Shown here piece after piece: positions 16,287 through 24,970 of a DNA stretch of 64,000 bases (position 1 is its first letter; each line of letters begins with the position of its first letter). The stretch is from contig JAUOZS010000002.1 in assembly GCA_032334055.1 (NCBI GenBank), positions 78,522-142,521 on the forward strand, read 5' to 3'. The notes beneath the pieces were generated by a model that saw only the letters and a program-made list of their open reading frames with translations, had not been told where the DNA came from and did not search any database. Both the position numbers and the translations under genes were made by a program. Source of the stretch: Selenomonadales bacterium 4137-cl. Lineage in GTDB: Bacteria > Bacillota > Negativicutes > Sporomusales > UBA7701.

Positions 16287-16440
16287 GGGTTATCACCTCT
16301 CGATATCTTCGTGCGCCGATGTCTGTCGGCTATCCATGATATGCGGGAGGCGGCCGGGAGGTTCCGTATAATGAAAAAATGATGTTTGTCCGGGGGCGTG
16401 GCTGGCGGCTGATCCGGAGTGCCCCGCGGAAAGCCCGGCA

Positions 16441-16490
16441 GACGGCGGTTTTGGATGGTGAAGTTAAATTTCACCATTTGAAACGGCCGT
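16441..16490. promoter_or_regulatory. Long imperfect inverted repeat upstream of the ROK gene
   Basis: The 322-bp gap 16287-16608 between divergent genes holds this 50-bp dyad. The inner arms ATGGTGAA and TTCACCAT are perfect around a 7-nt centre, and outer arms beginning GACGGC and ending GCCGTC also match. Candidate function: operator for the ROK regulator next to it. The rest of the gap is AT-richer, around 16500-16560, as expected of a promoter region, with no clear -35/-10 pair. Confidence 0.45.
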
Positions 16491-16608
16491 CGGCAGGAAT
16501 AAAACTCCTGACACAGAATTTGCAATTAACAGATAAGTAATTGAGTTAATAAAGTGCCGGCGTTTTTCGACGCTATTTCCCTTGCCCGGGAAACGGAGGG
16601 GCGATTCA

Positions 16609-17850
16609 TTGCAGAATTTTGCGGTTAACAGTAAGTGGATTAAGAAACTTAACAGGATGAATGTCCTTAACATCCTAAAACGCCAAGGCTCGGTATCGCG
16701 CCAGGAACTGGCCGTCATAACCGGTCTTACGGGACCGGCGATCACCGGCATCGTCAAGGAGCTTCTCGCGATGGGGTTCGTCAAGGAGACGGGGCTCGGC
16801 CGTTCCCAGGGAGGGCGTAAGCCGATGCAGTTGGAGATCAATCCCGAGGCTGGCTATGTTTTTGGCGTCGAGGTGACTCGCCACGAGGTTTCGATGGGCA
16901 TGGCCAACCTTACCGACGACCCCGTGCTGCTGCAGCGGCGGGCTGTCGATATGTCGGCGCCGCGCCCGGGGATCGACAATTTTATCAAGATGATCACTTC
17001 GGCCGCCCGCATGGTGGAGCGGAAAGGGCAGCTGCTGGCGCTGGGGGTGGCCTTTCCCGGCCTCCTGGACGCTGCTACGGGTACGGTCAAGCGCTCGGTC
17101 AATCTCGGCCCCGACTGGAACGGCTACCCGATTCAGACGGCGCTGGAAGAGCGGCTGGGGATAAAGGTATTCGTCGAGAACAACTCCAACGCGGCCGCTT
17201 TGGCGGAAAGGTGGTTCGGCGACTGCGCCGACTGCCGCGATCTGGTGTACGTCAACTGGGGCGAGGGCGTCAGCGCCGGCGTCCTGACGGACGAGCGCAT
17301 TCTCCAGGGCCACCGCGGTTTTGCCGGGGAGATCGGCCATATCGTCATCCAGGAGGGCGGCGCGCTCTGCAACTGCGGCAATCGCGGCTGCCTGGAGACG
17401 CTGTGCGGCATCCCCGCGCTGGAACGCAGGGTGGCGAGCGAGTTGCCGTTCATCCCCGCCGATGACCCAGTGCGCAAGCTGGCCGCCGCCGGGCGGGTGT
17501 CGATCGAGGATTTCATCGACTGCGCGGCGGCCGAAGGCTCGTACTGCGCCGATCTGATGCGCCAGGTGGCGAGGTATGTGGGCTATGCGGTGGCCGATGT
17601 CGTCAATATCCTCAATCCCGAGGTGGTTTTCCTCGGTGGCCGGATGGCCCGCGCGGCCGCCCTCTGCCGGGATGTGATCGAGGAGACGGTGCGTTCCCAC
17701 GCTTTTCCCGAGGTAGCGGCGGCGACCGAGCTGAGGATTTCGTCGCTTGACGGGCGGGCCGGGTTCGCCGGGGCCTGCGCGCTGGCCCTCAGGGAAACGA
17801 TGGAGTCTGCGGAGTCAGATTTGTTGAAGAGGGCAGGGAGAATGGATTAA
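16609..17850 (+). CDS. ROK-family transcriptional regulator
   Basis: A 413-residue ROK repressor: an N-terminal winged helix (about residues 10-75, with RQELAVITGLTGPAITGIVKE) and a sugar-kinase-like ROK domain. The zinc motif CNCGNRGCLE is complete. Such regulators bind a sugar or sugar phosphate and usually control the adjacent catabolic genes. It precedes the TRAP transporter and the uxaBA genes, so it probably controls hexuronate/altronate use. The TTG at 16609 has GGAGGGG 6-7 nt ahead and is preferred over an earlier TTG at 16582. A hairpin (17861-17883) separates it from dctP. Confidence 0.88.
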   Translation: MQNFAVNSKWIKKLNRMNVLNILKRQGSVSRQELAVITGLTGPAITGIVKELLAMGFVKETGLGRSQGGRKPMQLEINPEAGYVFGVEVTRHEVSMGMANLTDDPVLLQRRAVDMSAPRPGIDNFIKMITSAARMVERKGQLLALGVAFPGLLDAATGTVKRSVNLGPDWNGYPIQTALEERLGIKVFVENNSNAAALAERWFGDCADCRDLVYVNWGEGVSAGVLTDERILQGHRGFAGEIGHIVIQEGGALCNCGNRGCLETLCGIPALERRVASELPFIPADDPVRKLAAAGRVSIEDFIDCAAAEGSYCADLMRQVARYVGYAVADVVNILNPEVVFLGGRMARAAALCRDVIEETVRSHAFPEVAAATELRISSLDGRAGFAGACALALRETMESAESDLLKRAGRMD

Positions 17851-17916
17851 TTTGATCCTGCGGAAGCCGCGGAGGCTTCTCCGTTAAAAATAAATTAATG
17901 TTTAGGGAGGGTAATC

Positions 17917-18930
17917 ATGAACAAGAGAACCATCGCGATCCTGGTGGCCGTGCTGTTCGTCCTCACCGGCATTTTCGCCGGCTGCGGCGGCGGCGACAAG
18001 AAAGCGGCCGACAAGCCTGCCCAGCAGCAACTCGTGCTGAAACTGGGCGAGACTCATCCCCCCGACTATCCCACCACCCTCGGCGACAAGAAATTTGCCG
18101 AGCTCGTGACCGAACGCTCCAAAGGTCGCATCAAGGTAGAGGTTTATCCTTCATCCCAGCTTGGCGAGGAAAAAGCCGTCATCGAGCAGGTTCAGCTCGG
18201 CGCCATCGCTTTCACCCGCGTAAGCTCCGGCCCGATGGCCGAATTCTACAAGCCGATGGGCGTTTTCTCCCTGCCCTACATCTTTAACAACGGCGACCAT
18301 ATGTGGAAGTTCCTCAACGGCCCGGACGGCCAGAAGATGCTCGACGGCCTGCAGGGCTCGAAGTTCGTGGGTCTGTGCTACTTCGATCCGGGCGCCCGCA
18401 GCTTCTATTCCACCAAGCCGATCAAGTCCCTGGAGGATATGAAAGGCCTGAAGATCCGCGTTATCCAGAACAAGATCAATATGGATCTCATGCAGGCTCT
18501 CGGCGCCAGCGCCACCCCGATGCCGTACGGCCAGGTCTTCAGCTCGCTGCAGACCGGCGTTATCGACGGCGCGGAGAACAACTTCCCGAGCTACCTGACC
18601 GCCAACCACTACCAGGTGGCCAAGTACTACCTCGTCGACACCCATCAGCGGGTGCCGGAAGTGCTCGTGATGAGCAAGGTCGTCTGGGATAAGCTGTCCG
18701 CCGAGGACAAAAAGCTCATCAAGCAGGCTGCCGTCGATTCGGTGAAGACCCAGCGCGAGCTGTGGGCGAAGTTCGAGAAGGAGGCCGAAGCCAAGGTCAA
18801 GGCCGCCGGCTGCACCGTGACCGAGGTCAAGGACCTCAAGCCCTGGCAGGAAGCCGTCAAACCGATGATCCAGAAGTATCGCGCCGATTACGGCGAGGTG
18901 CTTGACGATATCGCCAAAGCTGCCAAATAA
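17917..18930 (+). CDS. dctP: TRAP transporter substrate-binding lipoprotein, DctP family
   Basis: A 337-residue solute-binding protein of a TRAP transporter. The signal ends in a lipobox (GIFAGC), as expected for a membrane-tethered binding protein. The family signatures are present: GETHPPDYPT at the start of the fold, an Arg-containing ligand region (KGLKIRVIQNK) and the VIDGAENNFPSY segment. Ligands of this family are organic acids; with uxaBA downstream a uronate or aldonate is likely. It opens the dctPQM operon with an AGGGAGG ribosome site. Confidence 0.93.
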   Translation: MNKRTIAILVAVLFVLTGIFAGCGGGDKKAADKPAQQQLVLKLGETHPPDYPTTLGDKKFAELVTERSKGRIKVEVYPSSQLGEEKAVIEQVQLGAIAFTRVSSGPMAEFYKPMGVFSLPYIFNNGDHMWKFLNGPDGQKMLDGLQGSKFVGLCYFDPGARSFYSTKPIKSLEDMKGLKIRVIQNKINMDLMQALGASATPMPYGQVFSSLQTGVIDGAENNFPSYLTANHYQVAKYYLVDTHQRVPEVLVMSKVVWDKLSAEDKKLIKQAAVDSVKTQRELWAKFEKEAEAKVKAAGCTVTEVKDLKPWQEAVKPMIQKYRADYGEVLDDIAKAAK

Positions 18931-18958
18931 TAATCGAATCTTTTACGACGAACCGGCC

Positions 18959-18991
18959 GACTGGCGGCGCTCCCACGGAGGGCCGCCAGTC
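18959..18991 (+). other. Hairpin between dctP and dctQ
   Basis: GACTGGCGGC (18959-18968) pairs with GCCGCCAGTC (18982-18991), and an inner CTCC/GGAG can extend the stem. It has no T run. Such a stem could protect the 3' end of the dctP message and give more binding protein than membrane subunits. Confidence 0.55.
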
Positions 18992-19027
18992 TTGCCGATG
19001 CCGAGATGAATTGGGGGTGACCGACGC

Positions 19028-19540
19028 GTGCAAACGATCAAACGGCTGCTTACCGTGATGGACCGGACGCTGGAAGGCTTCGCCGTCACCTGTCTGCTGG
19101 CGATGATTCTCATCGTGACGATGCAGGTATTTACCCGTAAACTGTTCAACTTCGTCTTCTTCTGGTCGGAGGAAATCACCCTGCTCCTGCTGGCCTGGTT
19201 TTCCTACATGGGGATTGCCATCGGTTTTCGCGAAAAGCTGCACATGAACATGGACATGATCGAGAACTACGTTTCCAAGCGTGTCATCTATATTATGGAC
19301 AGGATCATCGATTTGGCGACTTTTACCTTCGGCCTTTATCTGATTATCGCCGGCTGGGACTTTACCGTGCTTATGAACGAGTCCACGCTGCCGGCCACCA
19401 AGTTGCCAAACAGCCTGCTGTACGTGGTCATGCCGCTTACCGGTCTGATGACCTGTGCTTATTCCGCACTGCAGTTCTTCGGCATGGACACCCGCCGCTA
19501 CACCGATGTGGAGGAGGAAATAAAGCAACATGATGCCTGA
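19028..19540 (+). CDS. dctQ: TRAP transporter small membrane subunit, DctQ family
   Basis: A 170-residue protein with four predicted membrane helices. It contains the family features MQVFTRKLFNF and WSEEITLLLLAWFSYMG. It pairs with DctM to form the membrane part of the transporter. It starts at GTG 19028 with GGGGGTGA 8 nt upstream and overlaps dctM by 11 nt. Confidence 0.92.
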   Translation: MQTIKRLLTVMDRTLEGFAVTCLLAMILIVTMQVFTRKLFNFVFFWSEEITLLLLAWFSYMGIAIGFREKLHMNMDMIENYVSKRVIYIMDRIIDLATFTFGLYLIIAGWDFTVLMNESTLPATKLPNSLLYVVMPLTGLMTCAYSALQFFGMDTRRYTDVEEEIKQHDA

Positions 19541-20825
19541 TCAAACGACCGCCATCTGGATCTTATGCCTCAGCTTTGCCGTCCTCCTCATCCTGCGTTT
19601 CCCGGTCGCCCTAACTCTCGTGGCTTCGTCCATTCTCACACTTTGGTACCTTGACATCCCGCTGGTGGTCGTCGGCCAGCAAATGATCCAGGGAATAACG
19701 ATTTATTCCCTGCTCGCCATCCCCTTTTTCATCCTTACCGGCCAGATCCTTGGCGAGGGCGGCTTGGCCAACAGAATCGTAAACCTGGCCAATCTCTTCG
19801 TCGGCCGCATTCGCGGTGGCCTAGCCCTGGTCAATAGCGTGGCCTGCATGTTTTTCGGCAATCTGTCCGGGTCGGCGGTGGCCGACGCTTCGGCCATCGG
19901 CTCGGTTATGATACCTTTGATGAAGAAAAAGGGCTACGCCGCCGATTATTGCGTCGGCGTGACCATTTCCTCCGCCATCCAGGGCGTTGTCGTGCCGCCC
20001 AGCCATAATCTGGTGCTGTACGCCATCGCCGCCGGCGGGGTTTCGATCAGCGGCCTTTTCCTGGCCGGCATCGTTCCCGGCATCATTCTGCTATCATCCC
20101 TTATGTTGACAAGTTATATCATCGCGGTTAAGAAGGGTTATCCCAAGGGGGACCCGGTCGTAAAAGCCCAGATTCCCGGCATCCTTTTCCACGGCCTGCT
20201 GTCTTTCACGCCGGCGGTCATCATCCTCGGCGGCATCATCAGCGGCTGGGCGACTGCGACCGAGTCGGGCGCCCTGGCGGCGGTGTATTCCTTCCTGCTG
20301 GCCTTCTTGGTGTACCGCGAGGCGTCCCTGAAGCAGATGTGGCCGGTGCTGGTCCGCACCTTCCGCACCGTGTTGATGGTGTTCTTCCTTATCGCCGCCT
20401 CGCAGGCGTTCGGCTGGGTTATGGCCTACCTGCACCTGCCCGACCTTATCACCAAGTGGTTTTTGTCGGTGTCCGACCAACCGTGGGTCATCTTGCTGAT
20501 GATCAACGTCCTGCTCCTCATCCTCGGCGCGCCGATGGATATGGCGCCGATGATTCTCATCCTCACCCCCGTGCTGCTGCCGGTGTGCAAGGCGATCGGC
20601 ATGGACCCGATCCATTTTGGCATCGTGCTGATCTTCAACGCCGGCATGGGCCTGTTGACGCCGCCGGTGGGCACGGTGCTGTTCGTGGGCTGCGCCATCG
20701 GCAAGGTGTCGGTCGACGCCGGCACGCGGGCGATGATGCCTTTCTTCCTGGCGATGCTGGTGGTGCTGTTTATGTTGACGTATATACCGGCGCTGTCGAT
20801 GTGGCTCCCCAATATGTTTAAGTAG
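19530..20825 (+). CDS. dctM: TRAP transporter large membrane subunit, DctM family
   Basis: A 431-residue polytopic permease subunit that couples solute uptake to the Na+ or H+ gradient. It has about twelve helices and the typical motifs GNLSGSAVADASAIGS and GLLTPPVGTVLFVG. The start ATG 19530 (or 19533) lies within the end of dctQ, after GAGGAGGAAA. The operon ends here; the next gene is separated by a repeat element. Confidence 0.94.
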   Translation: MMPDQTTAIWILCLSFAVLLILRFPVALTLVASSILTLWYLDIPLVVVGQQMIQGITIYSLLAIPFFILTGQILGEGGLANRIVNLANLFVGRIRGGLALVNSVACMFFGNLSGSAVADASAIGSVMIPLMKKKGYAADYCVGVTISSAIQGVVVPPSHNLVLYAIAAGGVSISGLFLAGIVPGIILLSSLMLTSYIIAVKKGYPKGDPVVKAQIPGILFHGLLSFTPAVIILGGIISGWATATESGALAAVYSFLLAFLVYREASLKQMWPVLVRTFRTVLMVFFLIAASQAFGWVMAYLHLPDLITKWFLSVSDQPWVILLMINVLLLILGAPMDMAPMILILTPVLLPVCKAIGMDPIHFGIVLIFNAGMGLLTPPVGTVLFVGCAIGKVSVDAGTRAMMPFFLAMLVVLFMLTYIPALSMWLPNMFK

Positions 20826-20841
20826 CGAGACTTGGGCAGAA

Positions 20842-21009
20842 CGTTGATAACCCCTATCTGCGTCGTCGGTCCTCAGAGCGTTTGCTAGCGTACGCAATCA
20901 GTACGCGGCCGAACGCTACGCCCTCCATGGCGCGTTCGGCACTAGGCCCATCCGGGGCCGTCGTCGCGGCGCGCTCGCGCCCTTTCGGGTATAAGCGATC
21001 ACGTCAACG
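20842..21009. repeat. Dispersed intergenic repeat, longest copy
   Basis: The 280-bp gap between dctM and uxaB is filled by a GC-rich segment that starts CGTTGATAACCCC and ends with GTCAACG, so its ends are inverted (CGTTGA / TCAACG). Its first part (CGTTGATAA, then ATCTGCG) is repeated at 34859 and 41820, and partly at 29008 and 35936. It may be a REP- or MITE-like element of about 168 bp. No coding sequence is evident. Confidence 0.5.
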
Positions 21010-21105
21010 CTAAAGCGTGTGTGTCCGCTTATCCGGTCCGCCTGGCAGCTAGGGATTCTGAATGTCTGCTCGCATTCCTTGTGCGGCAAAGGGAGGAACG
21101 TTCTT

Positions 21106-22632
21106 ATGCCCCGATTGACAAAAAAATTGCTGGAGGGGAGTTTCCGTTTCCCGCCGGAGATGGATCTACCCGCCTATCCTGACAATCTGCCCGAGCGGGT
21201 GATCCAGTTCGGCGAGGGCAATTTTCTGCGCGCCTTCGTAGACTGGATGTTCCACCGCCTCAACAACAGCGGCCAGTGGGGCGGCAGGGTGGTCGTCGTC
21301 CAGCCGATCGCCGACGGGCTGGCAGGCCGCCTGAACGAGCAGGACGGCCTGTATACGCTGGCGCTGCGCGGCCTGCAGGACGGGCGGCCGACCGAGGAGC
21401 TGTCGCTGATCGGCGTGGTGAGCCGCGCCCTGAACGCCTATAGCCAGTGGGAAGAGGTGCTGAAGTGCGCCGAGAATCCCACCATCGAGTACTTGATCTC
21501 CAACACCACCGAGGCCGGCATCAGCCACGACCCTGCGGACGGGCCCGATCTCGCGCCGCCCGCGTCCTTCCCCGGCAAGGTGACGGCGTACCTCTACCGG
21601 CGGTTCCGCCATTTCGGCGGCGACGCCGGCAAGGGGATGACCGTAATCCCCTGCGAACTGATCGACCGCAACGGCGACGTGCTGAAAAAGGTGGTGCTGC
21701 GCTACGCCGCGGAGTGGAAGCTGCCGAAGGAGTTTGCCGCCTGGGTGGAGAAGAATAACCTGTTCCTAAATACCCTGGTCGACAGAGTGGTAACCGGCTA
21801 TCCCCGCGACGAGGCCGCGGTGTTCGCCAAGCGCCTCGGCTACGAGGACGGCCTGCTGGACACGGGTGAGAACTTTCATCTGTGGGTGATCGAGGGCCCG
21901 GCCCGCCTGGCCGAGAAATTGCCCTTTACCCGCATCGGTCTCAACGTCATCTGGACGGACGACATGACTCCGTACCGCACCCGCAAGGTCCGCATCCTTA
22001 ACGGCGCGCATACCGCCTCGGTGCCGGCGGCGTTCCTCTACGGGCTGGACACGGTGGGTGAGATGATGGACGACGGGATTACGGGGCGGTTCGTGCGCGA
22101 GGCGGTATACGAGGAGATCATCCCCGCCTGCGGGCTTGACAAGGATATGCTCAAGTCGTTCGCCGACGCGGTCGTAGAACGGTTTCGCAACCCTTTCATC
22201 AAGCATTATCTGTTAAGCATCCTGCTCAACTCGGCTTCGAAGTTTAAGAACCGCGTCCTGCCGTCCATCCTCGACCACCAGCGGCGCCTGGGCCGGTTGC
22301 CGCGGCGGCTGGTGTTCGGTCTGGCGGCCCTGGCGGCCGTGTACAGGGACGGAAGGATAAACGGCGCGGTGCTGGAAGCCCGCCGTGCGAAGGGGCCGTT
22401 CGAGATGCGCGACGATCTGCCGGTGCTCGAAGCAATGGCCGCCGCGTGGCAGCTTTACGACGGCACCGGCGCCGGCGCTCGCGCCGTGACGGCCGCGGTG
22501 CTGGCCAATACGGCTTTATGGGGCCAGGACCTTAACAAGGTCGACGGCCTGACGGACTTGGCCGCCGGTTACCTGCACGGCATCTGCCGGGACGGCATGG
22601 CGGCCGCCCTCGCGGCCGTGCTGGACGGCTAA
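21106..22632 (+). CDS. uxaB: Tagaturonate reductase (altronate oxidoreductase)
   Basis: A 508-residue member of the polyol dehydrogenase family. It reduces D-tagaturonate to D-altronate with NADH in galacturonate breakdown. It carries the dinucleotide-binding N terminus (VIQFGEGNFLRAFVDWM), the catalytic-domain start (RKVRILNGAHTA) and the C-terminal helical domain. ATG 21106 is 9 nt after GGGAGG; the frame upstream to 21019 has no ribosome site. uxaA follows at once, so the pair is co-transcribed. uxaC is not in the window. Confidence 0.92.
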   Translation: MPRLTKKLLEGSFRFPPEMDLPAYPDNLPERVIQFGEGNFLRAFVDWMFHRLNNSGQWGGRVVVVQPIADGLAGRLNEQDGLYTLALRGLQDGRPTEELSLIGVVSRALNAYSQWEEVLKCAENPTIEYLISNTTEAGISHDPADGPDLAPPASFPGKVTAYLYRRFRHFGGDAGKGMTVIPCELIDRNGDVLKKVVLRYAAEWKLPKEFAAWVEKNNLFLNTLVDRVVTGYPRDEAAVFAKRLGYEDGLLDTGENFHLWVIEGPARLAEKLPFTRIGLNVIWTDDMTPYRTRKVRILNGAHTASVPAAFLYGLDTVGEMMDDGITGRFVREAVYEEIIPACGLDKDMLKSFADAVVERFRNPFIKHYLLSILLNSASKFKNRVLPSILDHQRRLGRLPRRLVFGLAALAAVYRDGRINGAVLEARRAKGPFEMRDDLPVLEAMAAAWQLYDGTGAGARAVTAAVLANTALWGQDLNKVDGLTDLAAGYLHGICRDGMAAALAAVLDG

Positions 22633-22658
22633 AACAAGTAACGAAAAGGAGAAACGGC

Positions 22659-24146
22659 ATGGACCTGATGAGAATCCACCCCAAAGACAACGTAGCTGTG
22701 GCAGTCAGGCCGCTCGCTCCCGGACAGGCTCTCGCCGCAGGCTTGGCGGCCGTGGTCACCCGCCAGCCGATCCCCGCCGGCCACAAGATGGCGATCGTGC
22801 CCATCGCCGCCGGCGAGAAGGTCATCAAGTACGGTTTTCCGATCGGAACCGCCCAGGTGGACATCGCCGCCGGCGACTGGGTCCACACCCATAACTGCAA
22901 GACCAATCTCGGCGAGCTGCTGGAGTATACTTACGAGCCGGAGGTTGCCGCGCTCGAGGCCGCCGGCCGGGGCGAGTCCTTTCTGGGCTACCGGCGTCCG
23001 GACGGCAAGGCGGGGACGCGCAACGAGATCTGGATAATCCCCACGGTCGGCTGTGTCAACCAGAACGCCCGCGTGATCGCCGAGGTGGCCGGGAAGCTGC
23101 TCTGCCAGGAGAATATCGACGGCGTCCACGCTTTCACCCATCCGTACGGCTGCTCGCAGTTGGGCGAGGATATCGCCAACACCCAGAAGATTCTCGCCAA
23201 CCTTGTGCGGCATCCCAACGCCGGCGGCGTCCTTGTCCTCGGCCTGGGGTGCGAGAACAATCATATCAGGGCCTTCAAGGAGATTCTCGGGCCGGTCGAT
23301 CCCCAGCGGGTGAAATTCCTCGAAACACAGGGGGTGGACGACGAAATCGCGGCCGGGGTGCAGCTGGTGTCGGAGCTGGCGGAGTATGCCGGCGGCTTCA
23401 GGCGAACTACCTGTCCGCTGTCCGATCTTGTTGTCGGTCTGAAGTGCGGCGGCTCGGACGGCTTTTCCGGCATTACCGCCAACCCGCTCGTCGGCCTGTT
23501 CTCCGACCGGCTGGTGGCGAGCGGCGGCACGACGGTGCTCACCGAGGTGCCGGAGATGTTCGGCGCCGAGACCATCCTGATGAACCGGGCCAAGGACAAG
23601 GAGACGTTCGAGAAGATCGTCCGCCTGATCAACGATTTCAAGATTTACTTCACTTCCCACAACCAGCCGGTGTACGAGAATCCTTCCCCCGGCAACAAGG
23701 ACGGCGGCATCACTACGCTGGAGGATAAGTCGCTCGGCTGCACGCAAAAGGGCGGCTACGCCGCCCCGGTGGTCGATGTGCTGCAGTACGGGGAAACAGC
23801 CGTCACGCCGGGCCTGAACCTGCTGAACGGGCCGGGCAACGATCTGGTGGCCTCGACCGTGCTGGCGGCCGCCGGCTGCCAGGTCATCCTGTTCACGACC
23901 GGCCGCGGCACGCCGCTCGGCACGGTTGTGCCGACGGTGAAGATCGCCACCAACAGCGATCTCTTCCGCCGCAAGCAAAACTGGATGGACTTCGACGCCG
24001 GGCGCCTGCTGGACGGCATCCCCCGGGAGGAACTCACCGGCGAGTTTTTCGCCTTCGTGCTGAACGTGGCGTCCGGGCAGACGACCAAGGCCGAGAAGCT
24101 GGGCTTCCGTGATTTGACGCTGTTCAAGAACGGCGTAACAGTATAG
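22659..24146 (+). CDS. uxaA: Altronate dehydratase
   Basis: A 495-residue iron-dependent dehydratase that converts D-altronate to 2-keto-3-deoxygluconate. It has the N-terminal SAF domain (about 1-90) and the main UxaA domain with conserved Cys-containing stretches (NEIWIIPTVGCVNQNA, PYGCSQLG, GLKCGGSDGFSG). The length fits the two-domain form. It follows uxaB by 26 nt with an AAAAGGAGA ribosome site and ends in a strong terminator. Confidence 0.95.
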   Translation: MDLMRIHPKDNVAVAVRPLAPGQALAAGLAAVVTRQPIPAGHKMAIVPIAAGEKVIKYGFPIGTAQVDIAAGDWVHTHNCKTNLGELLEYTYEPEVAALEAAGRGESFLGYRRPDGKAGTRNEIWIIPTVGCVNQNARVIAEVAGKLLCQENIDGVHAFTHPYGCSQLGEDIANTQKILANLVRHPNAGGVLVLGLGCENNHIRAFKEILGPVDPQRVKFLETQGVDDEIAAGVQLVSELAEYAGGFRRTTCPLSDLVVGLKCGGSDGFSGITANPLVGLFSDRLVASGGTTVLTEVPEMFGAETILMNRAKDKETFEKIVRLINDFKIYFTSHNQPVYENPSPGNKDGGITTLEDKSLGCTQKGGYAAPVVDVLQYGETAVTPGLNLLNGPGNDLVASTVLAAAGCQVILFTTGRGTPLGTVVPTVKIATNSDLFRRKQNWMDFDAGRLLDGIPREELTGEFFAFVLNVASGQTTKAEKLGFRDLTLFKNGVTV

Positions 24147-24158
24147 CGCACTCCTTCG

Positions 24159-24188
24159 CGGCATGCCTTCGGGCATGCCGGTTTTTTT
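24159..24188 (+). terminator. Terminator of uxaBA
   Basis: CGGCATGCC and GGCATGCCG flank a TTCG tetraloop (24159-24180), followed by seven T. Confidence 0.95.
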
Positions 24189-24198
24189 ACAAAAAAGT

Positions 24199-24228
24199 GA
24201 AGCACGCTGGGTAGCGTGCTTCTTTTTT
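24199..24228. terminator. Bidirectional terminator between uxaA and the LytTR regulator
   Basis: A 10-bp stem GAAGCACGCT / AGCGTGCTTC (24199-24208, 24213-24222) has A/T runs on both sides, so it can end the minus-strand regulator operon as well as read-through from uxaA. Confidence 0.85.
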
Positions 24229-24970
24229 ATTTCAGGCCGAGGGCGGCCTTGACCTGGCAGACCTTGTGGCGGCTGACCGGGATCTGCTGGCCCTTGCAGT
24301 CGTCCATCTTCAGAAAATAGGTGCCTTTAAACCAGGGGATGATTTCAACCACTTTGTCAAGGTTGACGATGTACTGGCGGTGGACGCGGACGAAGGGCGT
24401 CCCACCGGTGCGGCCGGCGGTCAGCAGGTTTTCGATTTCCTGCATGGTGAGGGGGGCGGCGTACTGGCCCTGTTTGGTGAGGACATAGACGGTCTTCTCG
24501 CGGACCTGGACAAGGGCGATGTCTTCCTTACTCAAGGGGACGATCCGCCCGCCGGACAGCACGCAAACTTTGCCGGCCGGCTCTTTCGGCGCGGCGGCCG
24601 GCCGGGCCGAAAGGCGGCGGACTTTGCCGAGCACGGCGGCGATCTTGGCGTCGGTCACCGGCTTGGTGACATAGCCGACAGCCGGGGTTTCGAAGGCGGC
24701 GAGGGCGTATTCGGGGTGGGCGGTGATGAAGACGATGAGGGGCGGGTCGCGCAGGACGCTGAGGCGGGCGGCCATCTCGAGGCCGGATATGCCGGGGAGG
24801 CTGATGTCGAGAAAAACGAGGCGGGGGGCGTTGACGGCGATGTAGTCGAGGGCTGCCGGCGGCTGCTCGAAGCGGGCGACGACCTTGATGTCCGGGTGGC
24901 TGCCGAGCAGGTATTCGATTTCCTCGCTGATGGGCGGTTCATCGTCGACGATGACGGTTGTAAGGATCAT
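24227..24970 (-). CDS. LytTR-family response regulator
   Basis: A 247-residue regulator with an N-terminal receiver domain (acidic VDDEPP, phosphoacceptor Asp in LVFLDISLPG, Lys in YVTKPV) and a C-terminal LytTR DNA-binding domain (about 145-245, with FVRVHRQYIVNLDKV). It is coded right after the sensor kinase, whose stop overlaps its ATG by 4 nt. Partner: the LytS-like kinase. Targets are unknown; such systems often control a transporter for a small carbon compound. Confidence 0.94.
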   Translation of the reverse strand: MILTTVIVDDEPPISEEIEYLLGSHPDIKVVARFEQPPAALDYIAVNAPRLVFLDISLPGISGLEMAARLSVLRDPPLIVFITAHPEYALAAFETPAVGYVTKPVTDAKIAAVLGKVRRLSARPAAAPKEPAGKVCVLSGGRIVPLSKEDIALVQVREKTVYVLTKQGQYAAPLTMQEIENLLTAGRTGGTPFVRVHRQYIVNLDKVVEIIPWFKGTYFLKMDDCKGQQIPVSRHKVCQVKAALGLK

